Below, in pieces: positions 10,409 through 23,100 of a stretch of 64,000 nt of DNA; position 1 is the stretch's first letter, and each line of letters opens with the position of its first letter. The stretch covers positions 54,731,545 through 54,795,544 of the forward strand of contig CM024766.1 of the NCBI GenBank assembly GCA_014218235.1, in the 5' to 3' direction. The position numbers were made by a program, and so were the translations under genes. Source of the stretch: Colocasia esculenta. Taxonomy: Eukaryota; Streptophyta; Magnoliopsida; Alismatales; Araceae. Under the pieces are notes generated by a model. That model made no database searches. It saw nothing but the letters and a program-made list of their open reading frames with translations, and was not told the DNA's origin.

Positions 10409-13296
10409 TGTAACATCCCTCCTTTCCTTTGGTCAACCAGCTTGGGCTGTCGCCTTCTGAAGGCGACAGGATGGCCATCGCGTTCTGGTTGGGAACGCAA
10501 CGGGCATGTTGTCACGTTCAGCCTCAAACCGCAGCATGCATCCTTTGTCGTTTTGCTGTCGGGACAGACGGGACAAGTGTCAACCATTGACATGATGAAC
10601 GCGATGGGTCAAGTGTCGCGTTCATCATGCCCATGGTGGCTTATCTACATTCTTCATGATATTATGCACCATTGTACAAGGGTTCAAGCCTCTATCTGCC
10701 ATGTCTTCAGGGAAGCTAACTAGGTTGCCAATTCCTTAGCAGGTGTAGGTTGTTCTATTTCTGAGTCTCTTATTGTATGGTGCTCCTGGGCTAATCTTCC
10801 CTCTTCTGTAAGGGGTCCCTATCGTTTTAATAAGATAGGTTGCTCCTCCATCAGGCCCTAGGTTTCTTCTGTACTAATTATTTTCTCGTTAATAAAAATT
10901 CCCTGCTAGGTGATGGGTGGTGGAGTGACCAACTCTCCCCTTCCCTGAAGGGGGGAGCGCTCTCCTGCCTTCCCTAACAGGTATCTATCCGAGTTTAAAA
11001 AAAAAAGTGTCGCGTTAATGGTGTCAGGGTTGGATGGGCGACGCGTGGTGTTCCCGTTGGTCAGGTTGACCTTGACCATGGGATCGCGGCGGGTTGGCCG
11101 TCGCGTTCACTCGTTCACAGGCAAGTCGTCGTGTTCTCATCTCTGAGGCTTAAATGGACACAGGCCTGAGAACAGCCCCCTTTCTTCCTCTTTCGGCTAG
11201 TGCTCTTCTTCCCCGATCCCTTTGCTACCTGTGCTCCGTGGAGAGCTTGGAGGAGAGGAGTTTGGGTGGCTTGTGAAGGTAAGTGTTGTGTTGCTCTTGT
11301 GCTTGGTGGTTTCTCCTTCCCGATGTGGCGATCTTATCGGCGTGCCCTTCCTCGTGGTGATTAACTTCTCCTTTGGCTTTTAAAGGATGACCTTGGCTCG
11401 TGGACAACGTTTCCATGGAGCTTGAAACAAGGAGGAGGGGTGCATGTCTACGAGAAGACCCCATTGGGGTGGTACTTCATTTTGCGGTAGGGACTCCATG
11501 CCTTCCCCCTAGTTCTACCATGCTAGGGCCTCCAAACCCCCTTCTTCAAGCCTTAGAACCATGCTAGGATGGTGCATTGTGCTTGTGGTTCTTGTGGAAT
11601 GTTTGCATGCTTTGATTCTTGCTTGGCATGGGGTGTGGTTGTTGAGAGATCCATGTTTGCATGTGAGGTTTTTGAGTGTAGAATCACTTCCTTGGCATGC
11701 ATGGGTGTGAATGTGGGTGGTCTGAGTCTATTTAAGTTGCTTACATCGTTATCCTTGCTCCCCTCCCCTTGGTTTATTCAGATTGGTGGTGCATGGCTTG
11801 AAGGTGGTGTTCTTGGGTGTGCAAAACCTGCGATTGCGACACGTTTAGTGTTGCGACCTAGGTCGCGACAGCCCAATACGTCACCTTCTGGGTTGTGGAA
11901 GTGACGCCCACCCGGTCGCGTTTGGGTGGCGACAGGGTGGCTGTCACCTTCCGTTCGGACTTAACCATGTGTCGTGGGAGGTTCCAAGAAGACACCTGGA
12001 CCTCTGTCTGTAGTCACCTGATCGTGACAGGTTCCTTGTCACCTTCTGGCCCAGGTCGCGATAGTCAGGGTTTCCCCTTCAGGTGGCGACAACCTGTGCA
12101 TCACCTTCTCAGATAGAGAAGGGACATAGCAACCTGTTCGGAGTTTTCCTTCCATTGTGACTCTATTTCTTGGCACCTGTGCTGTTCCTAGTACAATGCT
12201 ACTCTAGTCTTTCACCTGGTGCTAGGCACTTGAGGGCTTGTCTGCGAGACAAGTTGTTACTGTTACCTGGACCCCCAGTCCCTACGCGTCTGTTTGACAG
12301 AGTTCTCTAGGCGGCGGGAGACATCGAGTCACAGACTCTGGTAGGAGAGGGGAGAAAGATGGGGACAACGACGTAGAGTCGTTTGTAGAGCTCTCTTAGC
12401 TGAGTCTGGGACGCCGAGGTGGTTGGTAGCTCTTTCGGCGCAGATCAGCTAGTCCTTTTCTCACTGCCTCACTCTACGTGGTTCTGGAACCATTTAGAGG
12501 GGCCAGGCGTGGGACCATAGTTCGGCCAGACTACGGCAGTTGTGGTTACTTAATTCTGTGTCTCACTCCGACGGGAGGTGCTAGACATGAACTGTCGGTC
12601 GAGGGTAAGGCGCGTGGCGCACCTGGCCGGGTTACTGGTGTAGTGTTTCTGTTACTAGTGTCTTTGTCCAGACAGTTGTTCACTGTCTGTGTTACAGCTT
12701 TGGGTTCTTCCCAGTGTCGTGGTTTACACGGGTTTTCGGTCTCGACGTTTAGCTTAGACCGTAGACTGTGTAGTCTCTTACACTTCCGCACTTTACTCTA
12801 TAGAAGGATAGATTTACTGCTTTACTTAATTAATTGCACATATATATCTATTATGCTGTTAGAACCAGTGGGAGATTGGTAGTCCCTACTGGGCTTCTTC
12901 GTGAAGCTCATTCCCTCTTTTACAGGTGAGACTTCACAGCAGCACGTTCCACGGTGGGCTGAGGAGACGGGGCTGTAGTAGACGGTGTCTTCTGTGAGCA
13001 GTGTTCCACTAGTTCTATGTACTTCACCCTCGGGGTATGCCCCTAATGGACCTATTATCCCCTTTACTTTCTGCACTTGTACTTTACTACTTTGGGACTG
13101 TACTAGACTTGTACACTATGTTGGACCCTTTCCTTCACTTGTTGGTACTTTTAGTGCGTTTAGTTGTTTTTTATCTCCGTTACATATCTTGTTAGATAGG
13201 TCCGTTAGCCCTTCCGAGTCTTCGGGTCCATGGGCGGTAGTGCCGATGGTCAGATCCTTGGTGAGAGCCGAGGGTCCACGCATTGGGGCTGTTACA
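10409..13296 (+). mobile_element. 5' LTR of gypsy element E
   Basis: It runs from TGTAACATCCCTCC at 10409 to GGGCTGTTACA at 13296, directly followed by an initiator-methionine tRNA primer site and then gag. The length is about 2.9 kb including a 394-bp LINE insertion with its duplication (10626-11019). It holds GTCGCGAC-type words at 10440-10640, 11010-11120 and 11820-12110. No genes are seen in it. Confidence 0.85.
10626..11004 (+). mobile_element. 5'-truncated LINE copy inside LTR E
   Basis: It encodes only the end of a LINE RNase H (CHVFREAN, then VANSLAGVG near 10730), followed by a 3' UTR similar to that of the LINE at 1-4232 and a poly-A ending about 11004. It is bounded by a direct repeat: AAGTGTCGCGTTCAT at 10611-10625 and AAGTGTCGCGTTAAT at 11005-11019, 14 of 15 bases identical. 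The exact poly-A/duplication border is ambiguous because the duplication starts with A. This is a classic 5'-truncated target-primed insertion. Confidence 0.9.
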
Positions 13297-13297
13297 G

Positions 13298-13310
13298 TGG
13301 TATTAGAGCA
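13298..13310 (+). promoter_or_regulatory. Primer-binding site of element E (tRNA-iMet type)
   Basis: TGGTATTAGAGCA lies one base after the LTR end. It differs by one base from the usual plant PBS TGGTATCAGAGC, complementary to the initiator methionine tRNA 3' end. It fixes the plus orientation of element E and the LTR border. Confidence 0.88.
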
Positions 13311-13435
13311 AGGGGTCTATCAAGACTTGTAATGGAAATGAGTAATGACGTAAAGTCCCTTAGGAAGTACAAGTAACACTACTAGCCACTGAGTTATTAT
13401 CTGTTAACTTGAATGTTAGTCTGTGTCGCAGGACA

Positions 13436-14836
13436 TGCCTCCACGTAGACGCAGGCAGGTTCGAGAGCTGATGGACCATCAGGACACCGAGCCGGATGAG
13501 TCGGTTGCAGTCGAGCACATGCCGGTTGATGCTCAGCCTCAGCAGTTCAAGCAGGCTGGTGTTCCATTGCCGTAGGGAATCCCGTTGCCGTAGGGAGCGC
13601 AGTAGCAGCAGTAGTGGTTTCCACCCGCACCCCCACCAGACGTCATGGAGCAGTGGTGGAGAGCTATGTTCCATGCCCCTTGGCAGTATCAGTAGTACCA
13701 GTAGATACCGGCAGGAGGTCAGCAGTTCGCAGAGATGGTAGCAGAGGAGCAGCCACCACTGACCCTGTAGGCAGCACCAGTTAGCCAGAGGTACCACCAG
13801 TGGTACGGCAATAGACTACAGTTGCAGCGGCAGCACCTGTGGATCGTAGGCTCTTCTGGATAGGTTTCTTCATCTTCGGTCTCCGATGTTCTATGGTGAC
13901 TATGATCCGGACAAGGCAAAGAGTTGGGTCCATGAGCTCGAGCACACCTTCAAGACCATGGATTGTGCAGATCAGGATCAGGTCAGACTTGCAGTATATC
14001 AGCTAAAGGGGTCAACCCACGAGTGGTGGAGGACCGTGAGGCAGACCAATTTTTATGGCAGGAGGCTGGAGCAAATTTCCTAGGAGTAGTTTCTAGAGAC
14101 CTTTCACAGTGAGTACTTTTCTGACTACGCTTGCCGTGAGAGGAGGGACCAGTTCCATGAGCTGACGCAGGGAGATTTGACCATGGCGCAGTACCACCAG
14201 AGGTTTGTGGAGCTTCTTTGACACATCCGCCACATGGCCAATAGTGAGCAGGCTCGTACTGAGTGGTTCATTAGTGGGCTATGCTCGGAGTTGAGGTGGG
14301 CCATGGCTGGTCACCTCTGCGACATCTTGGGGTTGGCAGTAGCGAGGGCTACCACCTTGGAGAGGGAGTGTCGGTTCCAGCCGCAGCAAGGAGGAGGCTC
14401 GGTGAGGTCTACCCCGTACCAGCAGCCTTCGAAAAGCCGAGGGAGTGTTTCTTCTTCTTCTTCTTTTTCAGGGACAGGTGGTGCTAGCCTAACCTCGAAG
14501 CTGAAGAAGTTGTTCTCTCGAGGAGTTAGGTGGCATTTCCAGCAATCTCAGCAGCCGTGAGGTTAGCAGGAGCAGGCAGTGGAGTAGTCTTTACAGCAGG
14601 GAGCAGAGCAGAGCCAGCAGGGCATGGGTTGTTTCCACTGTGGGCAGCAGGGTCACTTCAGGCGGGAGTGTCCGTTGTTAAGGCAGGGGCAGCAGCAGTT
14701 GGCACCGACTCAGCACACTTAGCAGGCACCACAGGCTCCACCCCACTAGGCACAGCGCCAGCAGCAGCACCAGGGTCAGTTTCAGCAGACGCAGCAGCGC
14801 CAACAGCACCCTCAACGAGGACGTGGTTGCGGTCGG
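13436..14836 (+). pseudogene. Element E gag (capsid and nucleocapsid)
   Basis: It starts with ATGCCTCCACGTAGACGC at 13436, a basic N-terminus common in plant chromovirus gag. The capsid-like region is at 13886-14400, with FYGDYDPDKAKSWVHELE, STHEWWRTV, FLETFHSEYFSD and ARTEWFISGL. A zinc knuckle CFHCGQQGHFRREC lies near 14631-14672, followed by a Gln-rich linker. Gag would form the particle and bind element RNA. The frame is broken by many stops, nearly all TAG in positions where CAG fits the Gln-rich context (for example 13573-13575). Confidence 0.85.
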
Positions 14837-15350
14837 GTGATGAACATCACTAGAGAGGAGGCAGAGGCCTCTAATCTGGTCTTCGGTATGGTTCCTATCC
14901 TTGGTATGGTTGCTCGCGTTTTGATTGATCCGGGTGCCACACACTGTTTTGCTTCAAAGGAGTTCTTTGCTACTTTAAGTGAGTTTGCTTCAGAGCGGAC
15001 CTGTGACCTAGCTGTTGAACTTCCGACAGGTGACTACGTGCGTACTCTGGGTTACCTAGAGGGTGTCACTGTCGAGGTTCAGGGCCACCTTCTATCGGCC
15101 AGATTGTTTCCTTACAGTTCAACGACTTTGATGCCATCCTTGGCATGGATTAGTTGGAGGCACATTCTATGCTTGTGGACTATCAGCGGAAGACCGTGCG
15201 GTTCGAGATACCTGAAGCACCTGTGCTTTGCTTCCGAGGTACCCGATCTACCCGCCAACCTTTCGTCTCTTTCTATAGAGCTTGGCGCCTTATCCAAGAT
15301 GGTTGTGTAGCTTTCCTTGCTTCTGTGAGTTTCTCGGATTCTGGTGAGCT
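14837..15350 (+). pseudogene. Element E protease domain
   Basis: It begins MNITREEAEASNLV and contains the retropepsin-like motif ARVLIDPGATHCFAS near 14917. DPGA is the common plant gypsy variant of the DTGA active site. It matures the polyprotein. A frameshift near 15110 moves the downstream part into the next frame, where WMDxLEAHSMLVDYQRKTV-like sequence continues near 15150. Confidence 0.8.
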
Positions 15351-16960
15351 GTCTGTTTCAGATGTGCCTGTTGTCTGTGAGTTTGTTGACGTGTTTCCGG
15401 AGGATCTACCTAGTTTGCCGCCGGAGCGGGAGGTAGATTTCTCTATTGAGTTGCTTCCAGGGATGATTCCTCTGTCCAAGGCACCGTACCGGATGGCGCC
15501 GATAGAGTTGCGGGAGTTGAAGCGCCAACTCGATGAATTGCTTGAGTTGGGCTTCATTTGTCCAAGCCGTTCGCCGTGGGGAGCTCCTGTCTTGTTCGTG
15601 AGAAAGAAGGATGTTAGTCTTAGGATGTGCATCGATTATCGGTAGCTGAATCAGGTAACAGTGAAGAACAAGTATCCGTTACCCAGGATCGATGATCTGT
15701 TTGACCAGTTGTAGTCAGCTTCAGTATTCTCGAAGATTGACTTAAGGTCGGGCTACTACCAGTTGAGGATCCGCGAGTCAGATATTGCCAGATCAGCCTT
15801 CCGTACTCGCTACGACCACTTCGACTTTGTCGTGATGCCTTTTGGACTCACGAATGCACTGGCAGCCTTCATGGAGTTGATGCACAGCGTGTTCCGAGAG
15901 TACCTAGACCGGTTCGTGGTGGTGTTCGTCGACGACATCTTGGTGTACTCAGCGACGACGGAGGAGCATGAGGTTCACTTGAGGCTAGTGTTGCAGGCTT
16001 TGAGGAGTCACCAACTTTACGCCAAATTCAACAAATGTGAATTTTTGCTAAAGGAGGTGCATTTCCTTGGTCATGTGGTTTCTGGTGCAGGTGTGGCGGT
16101 TGATCCCGCCAAGGTTGAGGCCGTGGTTTCGTGGGGCCAGCCCACTATAGTTGCAAAGGTTCGCAGTTTTCTGAAGCTGGCAGGCTACTACAAGAGGTTC
16201 TTGCAGGATTTCGCCAGGGTTGCTGAGCCGTTAACCAGCTTGACCTGGCGAGGGACCAGGTTTGTGTGGACAACAGAGTGTGAGCAAAGTTTTTAGGAGA
16301 TGAAGAACTAGCTGACTTCAACTCTGATCCTTGTTGTACCTTCTGACAGCGGTGGCTTTTTTGTCTACACAGACGCTTCAGGGACTGGCCTTGGTGCCGT
16401 GTTGATGCAGCACGGGCTGGTGGTTGCTTATGCTTATCGTTAGCTGAAGGAGCATGAGCAGCACTACCCGACATACGACTTGGAGCTTGTATCGGTCGTG
16501 TTCGCCTTGAGGTTGTGGAGGCATTACTTGTACGGCGAGGTGTTCAAGGTGTTTACGGATCACCGGAGCTTACAGTATGTCTTCACGTAGAGAGATCTGA
16601 ACCTCAGGTAGCGCAGGTGGGTCGAGTACTTGAAGGACTACGACATTACTCTTTCCTATTACTCGGGAAAGGCTAATGTCGTAGCAGACGCTTTGAGTAG
16701 GAGATCCCACCTAAGTTCTTTGTTGGTTAGACACTGGAGACTCCTGGAGGATGCTACTTGGGGCGTGTTCACGCCGTCGAGCCTCAGGGAGAGAGTAGTG
16801 TTGACCAGCATGACAGTTCTTTCGATGATTTACCAGCAAGTGATCAAGGCACAGAGTGCAGATGCAGACTTGGCAGACCTGTTGCAGATGCCAGAGGTCG
16901 AGCTGGACGAGGACAATGAGGTCAGGTTCAGAGGTAGACTCTACGTCCTGGAGGATGTCA
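15351..16960 (+). pseudogene. Element E reverse transcriptase and RNase H
   Basis: Gypsy RT: FVDVFPEDLPSLPPER near 15382, PIELRELKRQLDELL near 15500, DLRSGYYQLRI near 15738, VMPFGLTNA near 15832, the catalytic FVDD at 15926-15937 and FLGHVVS near 16066. RNase H follows with VYTDASGTGLGAVL near 16366, then TDHRSLQY near 16557 and the end YSGKANVVADALSRR near 16660. The catalytic motifs are intact. The frame is cut by TAG stops at 15643, 15712, 16294, 16309, 16441, 16588, 16609 and 16966. Confidence 0.92.
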
Positions 16961-17250
16961 GACAGTAGTTGTTGGCTGAGGTGCACAGATCGAGGTACTC
17001 TGTTCATCCTGGTTCCACCAAGATGTAGCACGACTTGAGGCGACTCTTTTGGTGGCATGGGATGAAGAGAGATATTGCTGAGTTTATTTCTCGCTTCCTT
17101 ACCTATCAACAGGTGAAGGTATTGCACCAGCGTCCTGGTGGTGAGTTACAGTCGCTACCCACTCCCATGTGGAAGTGGGAGCACATCACCATGGACTTTG
17201 TTTCTAGCTTATGACAGCATTTGGGTGATCGTCGACCAACTGACGAAGAC
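16961..17250 (+). pseudogene. Element E integrase, N-terminal part, cut by element A
   Basis: The zinc-finger region of a gypsy integrase is recognisable (EVHRSRYSVHPGSTKM, then LRRLFWWHGMKRDI). The cysteines of the usual CLTCQQVK motif are replaced: the sequence near 17093 reads RFLTYQQVKV. The start of the catalytic core, WVIVDQLTKT, ends at 17250, where the terminal TGTAACGACC of the LTR of element A begins. The remainder of this integrase should lie beyond the far end of A, outside the window. Confidence 0.85.
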
Positions 17251-20041
17251 TGTAACGACCCTCCTTATACCGGTACGATTATACCAATCCACATCGATAT
17301 AAAGGGCGTAATTACAGTGGGACATTTACCCAACACTACACAATAGATTGAGATGTATATAAATGAACAAAAGAGTACAACAAAAATAAAAGAAATAACT
17401 CTTATTCCATCATCATTCACATAATTCCACAGTCTATATAGCAATAAAATAAATAACAATGTCCACATTATTACATGTCTAAATGAAATACATTGTCCAT
17501 AACATTGTTTACATACTTTGAAATAAAAGTGTAAACTACACAACGATGTCCACAAATGTAGCTACTCCTCACACTCGGAGTCGCTCCTCACTATGTCCTC
17601 CTCAAGAACGAGGACATCTGTCTCACCTGAATGTCAAAGCAAGTATGAGTTTTCCAAAAAGAAAGACTCAGCAAGAAATCTAAAGGTAACGTCCTTAAAC
17701 ATATCACACACATGTTATGCTCAAACAACAAGGGAATCTCATGGTACATGCTTCATGTTAAATGAACAATATACATGAATAACCTACACATGCTTTCTAC
17801 ACATAATATATAACATGATTCATATTGCTAAACTTAATTCACATCATTCATATTTCTAAACAATTAGATCATGAAAATTAGTACAAGGTAGCTAACAATC
17901 CTAGCATGATATCTAATCATTTTCACATGATTTTATAACACATTTCCACATGTTTAGCTTGCTGTTTTAACATAATTATTTCACATACACATGGTTTCAC
18001 ATCATTTCTCATGCTATCTCAATCACATTACACTATCATATTCTCATATTTCACATTTTCATATTTTCACATTTATACACTTAATTTGCCGTGACACATA
18101 GTCTGAACCACTATAAAGAAGGACACACATTCACATAATCACGTACCCGTCACTTAGGCAAAACAGTGACGAATCTTGGTTAACCGTGCAGAACCGGGAG
18201 AAGCCCTCTCCACCTTAACCAGTGGTACTTGTCCACCTCCAAGATTTCATTCTAATGCCTATAGGATATCACATACACATTGAGCCTTCCCATAGGGACT
18301 TTACTACAGTACGGCTCCACAGCCTTTCATGGTAGCAGTGTCAATTTCGGCACACTTTACACATTAACACTTTAAAACATGGTTTACATTATTCACATGC
18401 ACTATTTAACTCATTCACATACTTTAGTTTACAGAACATGAATTTACTATTTCACAGTGGCAATTTAATCATAACAGTGCTTGATCATGCTGCAATTCAC
18501 TAATTTTTACATGATGTAATTCACATATACTTAATCATGGTTTAATACCCTTATTAAAAGCAAACAGTACTTACTAACATCACAACAACACCAAACGTTT
18601 ATCACAGACTCTATATAGGTAACATATCACATGTTTAATTTTTCAGATTTTTTCACAGCTGTAAAATTGATTTTAACAAATTAAACACATTTCATTCAGA
18701 TTTATCAAGAAATTCACTTTAACATAACATACAGTAAAACAGTCGGTCTTAATAGTTCTAAAACTTGAAAACAGTAATCCTAATATCATGGAAATTTTCT
18801 GAAACCCTAACATGCAATGAATCTACTTATTCAGAATTAATCTTAATCAAAACATGCTTATTTCTTGAATACAAAAACTATATGAAATAAAACCCTATTA
18901 AGTAATTCAACAGAATTTCATGATGTGACCTAAAAACCATACCTGGCAAACTTTAAATTTTTTTAGCATGCACAGACAACCATAAGTTTGAATAGCATCA
19001 CACAGACATAATACATGAGGTTCTGCGAAAAATAGAAGAACTTGGTGGCAAGGTCCTTGCCGTCAAGGTGGGTTAACGACACATGATGTTGCCGCTAACT
19101 CAGGATCTTGGTAGCAACAAGCTTGCCGTCAAGTTCCTGTCTACAGAAAGTGTAGACTGAACACAAATAAAATGAAGAATTGGGGGTTCCAGGACACGAA
19201 TGAAATCCAAGAAAATTCCTAGGACCTAAAAGACATGCCTAGGGATGAGACCCCTCGATTACTTGCCTGTGAATAATTCTCTAAATGAATTAATTAGTTG
19301 CAGAAGCTCTCCTCGGCCAAGCCAAGAAGATGTAGAAAACTCCTCCCTGATCCAGTCTTTTTGTTGATGTAGATCGATCTCCGAAGTCGGGGAAGATTCA
19401 CCAATCCAAGGAGCACCTCCCAGTCGATGTAGATCGCCGGAAGAAGCCCTCACATGCCGGATCAAGCTTTGCAAATGCACTGGTTTTCTCACAAGAAACC
19501 CTAGTTTTCCTTTTTGCCAAAAGGACCTAATCTTGCCCAAAACTAGGTGTTTTATAGAGCTTAAGGGTTGGGGTACGCATTACCTTAGGTTTCCTACCGT
19601 TGGAGGTGGGTTTCCTAATCAAGAACCGCAAGAAACGTAGTCGTTTTCAGATCTAGAATCGCAACAAAATCAGAGAAGTGAACAACCACATTACTGCCGT
19701 TAACAAGAAGTCAGCGTCCATCAATCTGGACGTCAACAAGAAGTCAACAGCTCACTGGTTGGCGTCAACCTGCCCTTAACGTCAATGGATGTGGACATTA
19801 ACTAGGATTTCGGGCAGACAATAGAAATATCTATTATCGTACATACACCATGTAAATATATACAATATACACAACATTATTTAAATACAATATGTACATA
19901 ATTAAATAAATGTAGTATGCACAAAAATAAACACATATATACATATATATACACATAAGTAAATATATAAACTTGCTATTTACAACAAATATCATATGCA
20001 TATAGATAAACAGAACATGAATAAAGTTTGAGGGCCTTACA
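17251..20041 (-). mobile_element. 3' LTR of gypsy element A
   Basis: On the minus strand it starts TGTAAGGCCCTC at 20041, immediately after a polypurine tract, and ends GGGTCGTTACA at 17251. The length is about 2.8 kb. The left half matches LTR A' (4233-5776) in inverted orientation. It contains GTTAACG and GTCAACAAG-type words at 19060-19130 and 19670-19800. No coding capacity is seen. The 5 bases before it, AAGAC at 17246-17250, should recur at the far end of A outside the window. Confidence 0.85.
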
Positions 20042-20058
20042 CCCTCTCCCCCTAAAAG
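20042..20058 (-). promoter_or_regulatory. Polypurine tract of element A
   Basis: On the minus strand it reads CTTTTAGGGGGAGAGGG and abuts the LTR start. It lies 30-50 bases after the integrase stop codon, the expected position for plus-strand priming in chromovirus-like elements. Confidence 0.85.
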
Positions 20059-20089
20059 AAAACTTCGTCCTCGAAATTTGAACGAAATA

Positions 20090-20180
20090 CTAACCAAACA
20101 AGTGGGGATACTTCTTCTTCATGCCGTCCTCAAGCACCCATGTAGCCTCCTCCCGCGAGAAATTCCTCTATAACACCTTC
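20090..20180 (-). pseudogene. Element A integrase C-terminal tail
   Basis: Read on the minus strand this continues the integrase of 23793-24392: VKVL, a TAG stop where Trp is usual, then RNFSREEATW, VLEDGMKKKYPHLFG and the stop at 20090-20092. This is the chromodomain-like tail typical of plant chromoviruses. It is separated from the rest by the solo LTR X. Confidence 0.87.
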
Positions 20181-23100
20181 TGTAGCACCCCGGAAAATTT
20201 AATAAGTAAAAAAATTGAATAAACGGAAATAAATAATTTCCATAATATCAGAGTATTTAAACATACGTATCATTATCGTATGTGCTAAAATACATCAACA
20301 ATTTTCGTAAAAATTAGAAATCGACCCCAAACATTATTACTAAATGTTTCACAAAGAAATTTGTGCCAAGAAAAATCGGGTTAGCCAAGTATAAAGTGTT
20401 TCATTACTTATTATCATAATTCATGAATAAGTCGGAAAATCATTACAACACGTACTTGCATGATTCGAAAAATTAAATAAAAATCATATACGAACTTCAA
20501 ATAATATCCTCTAATGACCCATCAAGAAATTTGGGTCAATAAAAAATATTTGGGCTACGTTTAAGAGTTATTGTGACCGATTATCCAAATTAGGAAACAA
20601 GTCGGAAAACCGTTAACACGGAAATACGATGCAACCATAAATTTAATAAAAATGTTGGAGAGACTTCCAACATTATATGTTAATGACCCAATATCATAAT
20701 TGGGCCAATGGACATCATTTGGCCCAAAAATCAAATGAAGCAAGAAAGTACATAGAAATTCACAACTTTAAATAAGGTGAAATTAGGAAGAGGTAATTAG
20801 AGTTGAATTGGGAAGAGATCTTGCATTCTTGGCAACCCAAATTTGTTCTTAACTAGGGTGGGAGGTTTCCTAAAGCCTCATACACTCAAATGGAGGAAGA
20901 AATCCTCAAAATAGGAAACGAATAAGCCATAACCGCAACCCTAGTTTCCTTGTCACAATAGGACTCCTAAACACCATGGTTGCTTAAATACTCTTCACCA
21001 AACCCTAGGGACGAGTTTTAGAAATTACTGGGGTCATGTGGAGGAACTCTTGGTGGCTGGGGAGCTGTGGATCGACCACAAGAAGCTCATCTTCTTCCCC
21101 TTTTCGTCTTCTATGACCAGTACAAACCGTCCCCTTGGAGTCGACCAAAGGTGAGTCAAACCTAAATTCCATCATCCAAGGCTTATACCCCTGGAAAGAG
21201 TGTCAAGTCTACGTTCTGACCCAAGTGGAATGCCCAAATTCCATGCAATATACACAGAGTATTAAGCGTTCTTCAAACAATGGTCTGAACAATGGATTTT
21301 TGAAGAATGAGATTTCATCAACCCAAAAGGTAGTTTTTCTGGAGCCCAATCTTAACAAATCATATACCAATGTGTAGACCATCAAGTCTAGTTTCATGCC
21401 TAATTGGTTTCACCGAATTCCAATGAGTAGATGTTGAATTATAAGCGTTTTTCCAAAGTCGCGCATGTTAGGGTCTTTACCTCTTTTAAGTCAATTTATC
21501 ATGCATCTTGAGGCCATTTAAAATTATTTAAAAATCATAGTTCTCTCTTTTCATGTTCCCAACAACTTTCATGTTGAGACATTTGTCCGAAGAGCCCTAG
21601 TTTAGGAGATATAAGTGTTGCATGATTGAACCCCCTAAGTGCAAGTTTTTCTGGGTTTTCGGTCGGACCCTGAACCGCGTCCAGGTAGGTGGACGCGATT
21701 CAAGGGCCTGGTATCGCACCGCCCAGGGGCGACACGATCCCATGAAAAGCATCTGTGACCCCGGATGTGATTTTTACGTTGACCCATCAACGGCCCGCGT
21801 GGGTCTACGTGCTCGCCTGGGAGTCTGTGCCAATCTGAATCGCGGCCAGAACCCCCGACGCGTTTCAGAAGTTTTCCCATGCAAGCCTCTTTTTTAATGT
21901 TTTCCGTAGACGCGCCCTTAGCCCCCACCACGAATCAATCATGAACACGGGCATGCATGTGGACGCAATTTTGACTGTCCACTGTTTTCGCTGTGCATTG
22001 CATTTTTAAAGTGCGTCCACTGTATTGGACGCGTATTTTTAGCCTTACCCGAGGTCTGTTTAACATGATATCCCGTGTGTCATTTGCATATCTTGGGTTT
22101 GATCATTACAGGACATCTGTTTAATGGCTTAAAAGTGTTTAACCCATTTAAAAAGCTTTAAGTACCCAAACATTATTCTAATTACTTTCTTAATGACGTG
22201 ACCATTCATGTAACTTGTGATTCACTCTTCTTAGTGTTCTAGCTTATTTAAATGATGATTATTGTCTTAAAATCTTGCAAACCCATGTGTAGTTAAATGC
22301 ATTGTTCATTTCATGTCATCATGCTAAGTGCTTTCCGCCATGTTTGAAACCGATGGACTGTGGATTGAGATGCGTACATCACTACACACTTGCACTACTA
22401 GGCAGCCCTTTCTTGGGAATTTGGAAGCTCTCTACTGGTCATTCCGAATAGGTAGACTAGCGACCTTCTCTCCAAGGCCTCCGTAAATCTCCTCTGACCA
22501 TGGATTCCCACATGGCCGATGAGTTGGTTGTACCCTTGAAGTTCCCCTAGATATAGCGTGCACTTCCTCTCTCATCTTGTTCTCGTGAGTGTGATTTACA
22601 ATCTAGACTAAAACCATTAATGTGAAGATTGAATTAAAGTACAAATAGTACCGTTATGCTGTCAAATTTATCTCTTGACCATTGTTCTCATGAAATCATG
22701 TTCAATTATTTATTACTTGTTCTTGTCATCATCATGAACATGACATTACACATGCTTACATATTGAAACTCTCATTGGCCATTATTGATGACTGTGGGTA
22801 TCTACATTTATAATGTAAGTGAGATGCTGACCGGGCACGGTGAGTGTCCAAGGGCACCAGTCTAGCCCTAATGATAGAGAATCATAAATATATTGTTAAC
22901 CATGGGGTATAATGATTACTGGCGTTGCATCTGCGCTGGGAGTCGTGCGTGCATGTTGAATTATAGATAAAATAACCACATACACGTGTCGTAATGTACA
23001 TTCTTGATGGATCTTTTCTTGATGTACATTAGTGTCTACGTGTCTGATTAGTGTTACATGATCGTGCTCGTGCGTGCTTGCTTGCTTGCATGATATGGCC

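Noticed and set aside
11225..13332. Several open frames of 70-130 codons in LTR E
   Set aside because: No domain or motif is recognisable, the LTR ends and PBS explain the segment, and the frames overlap on both strands.
19834..20097. Membrane-protein-like ORF on the minus strand
   Set aside because: It is AT-rich LTR/PPT sequence of element A; the apparent hydrophobic residues come from TA-rich codons.
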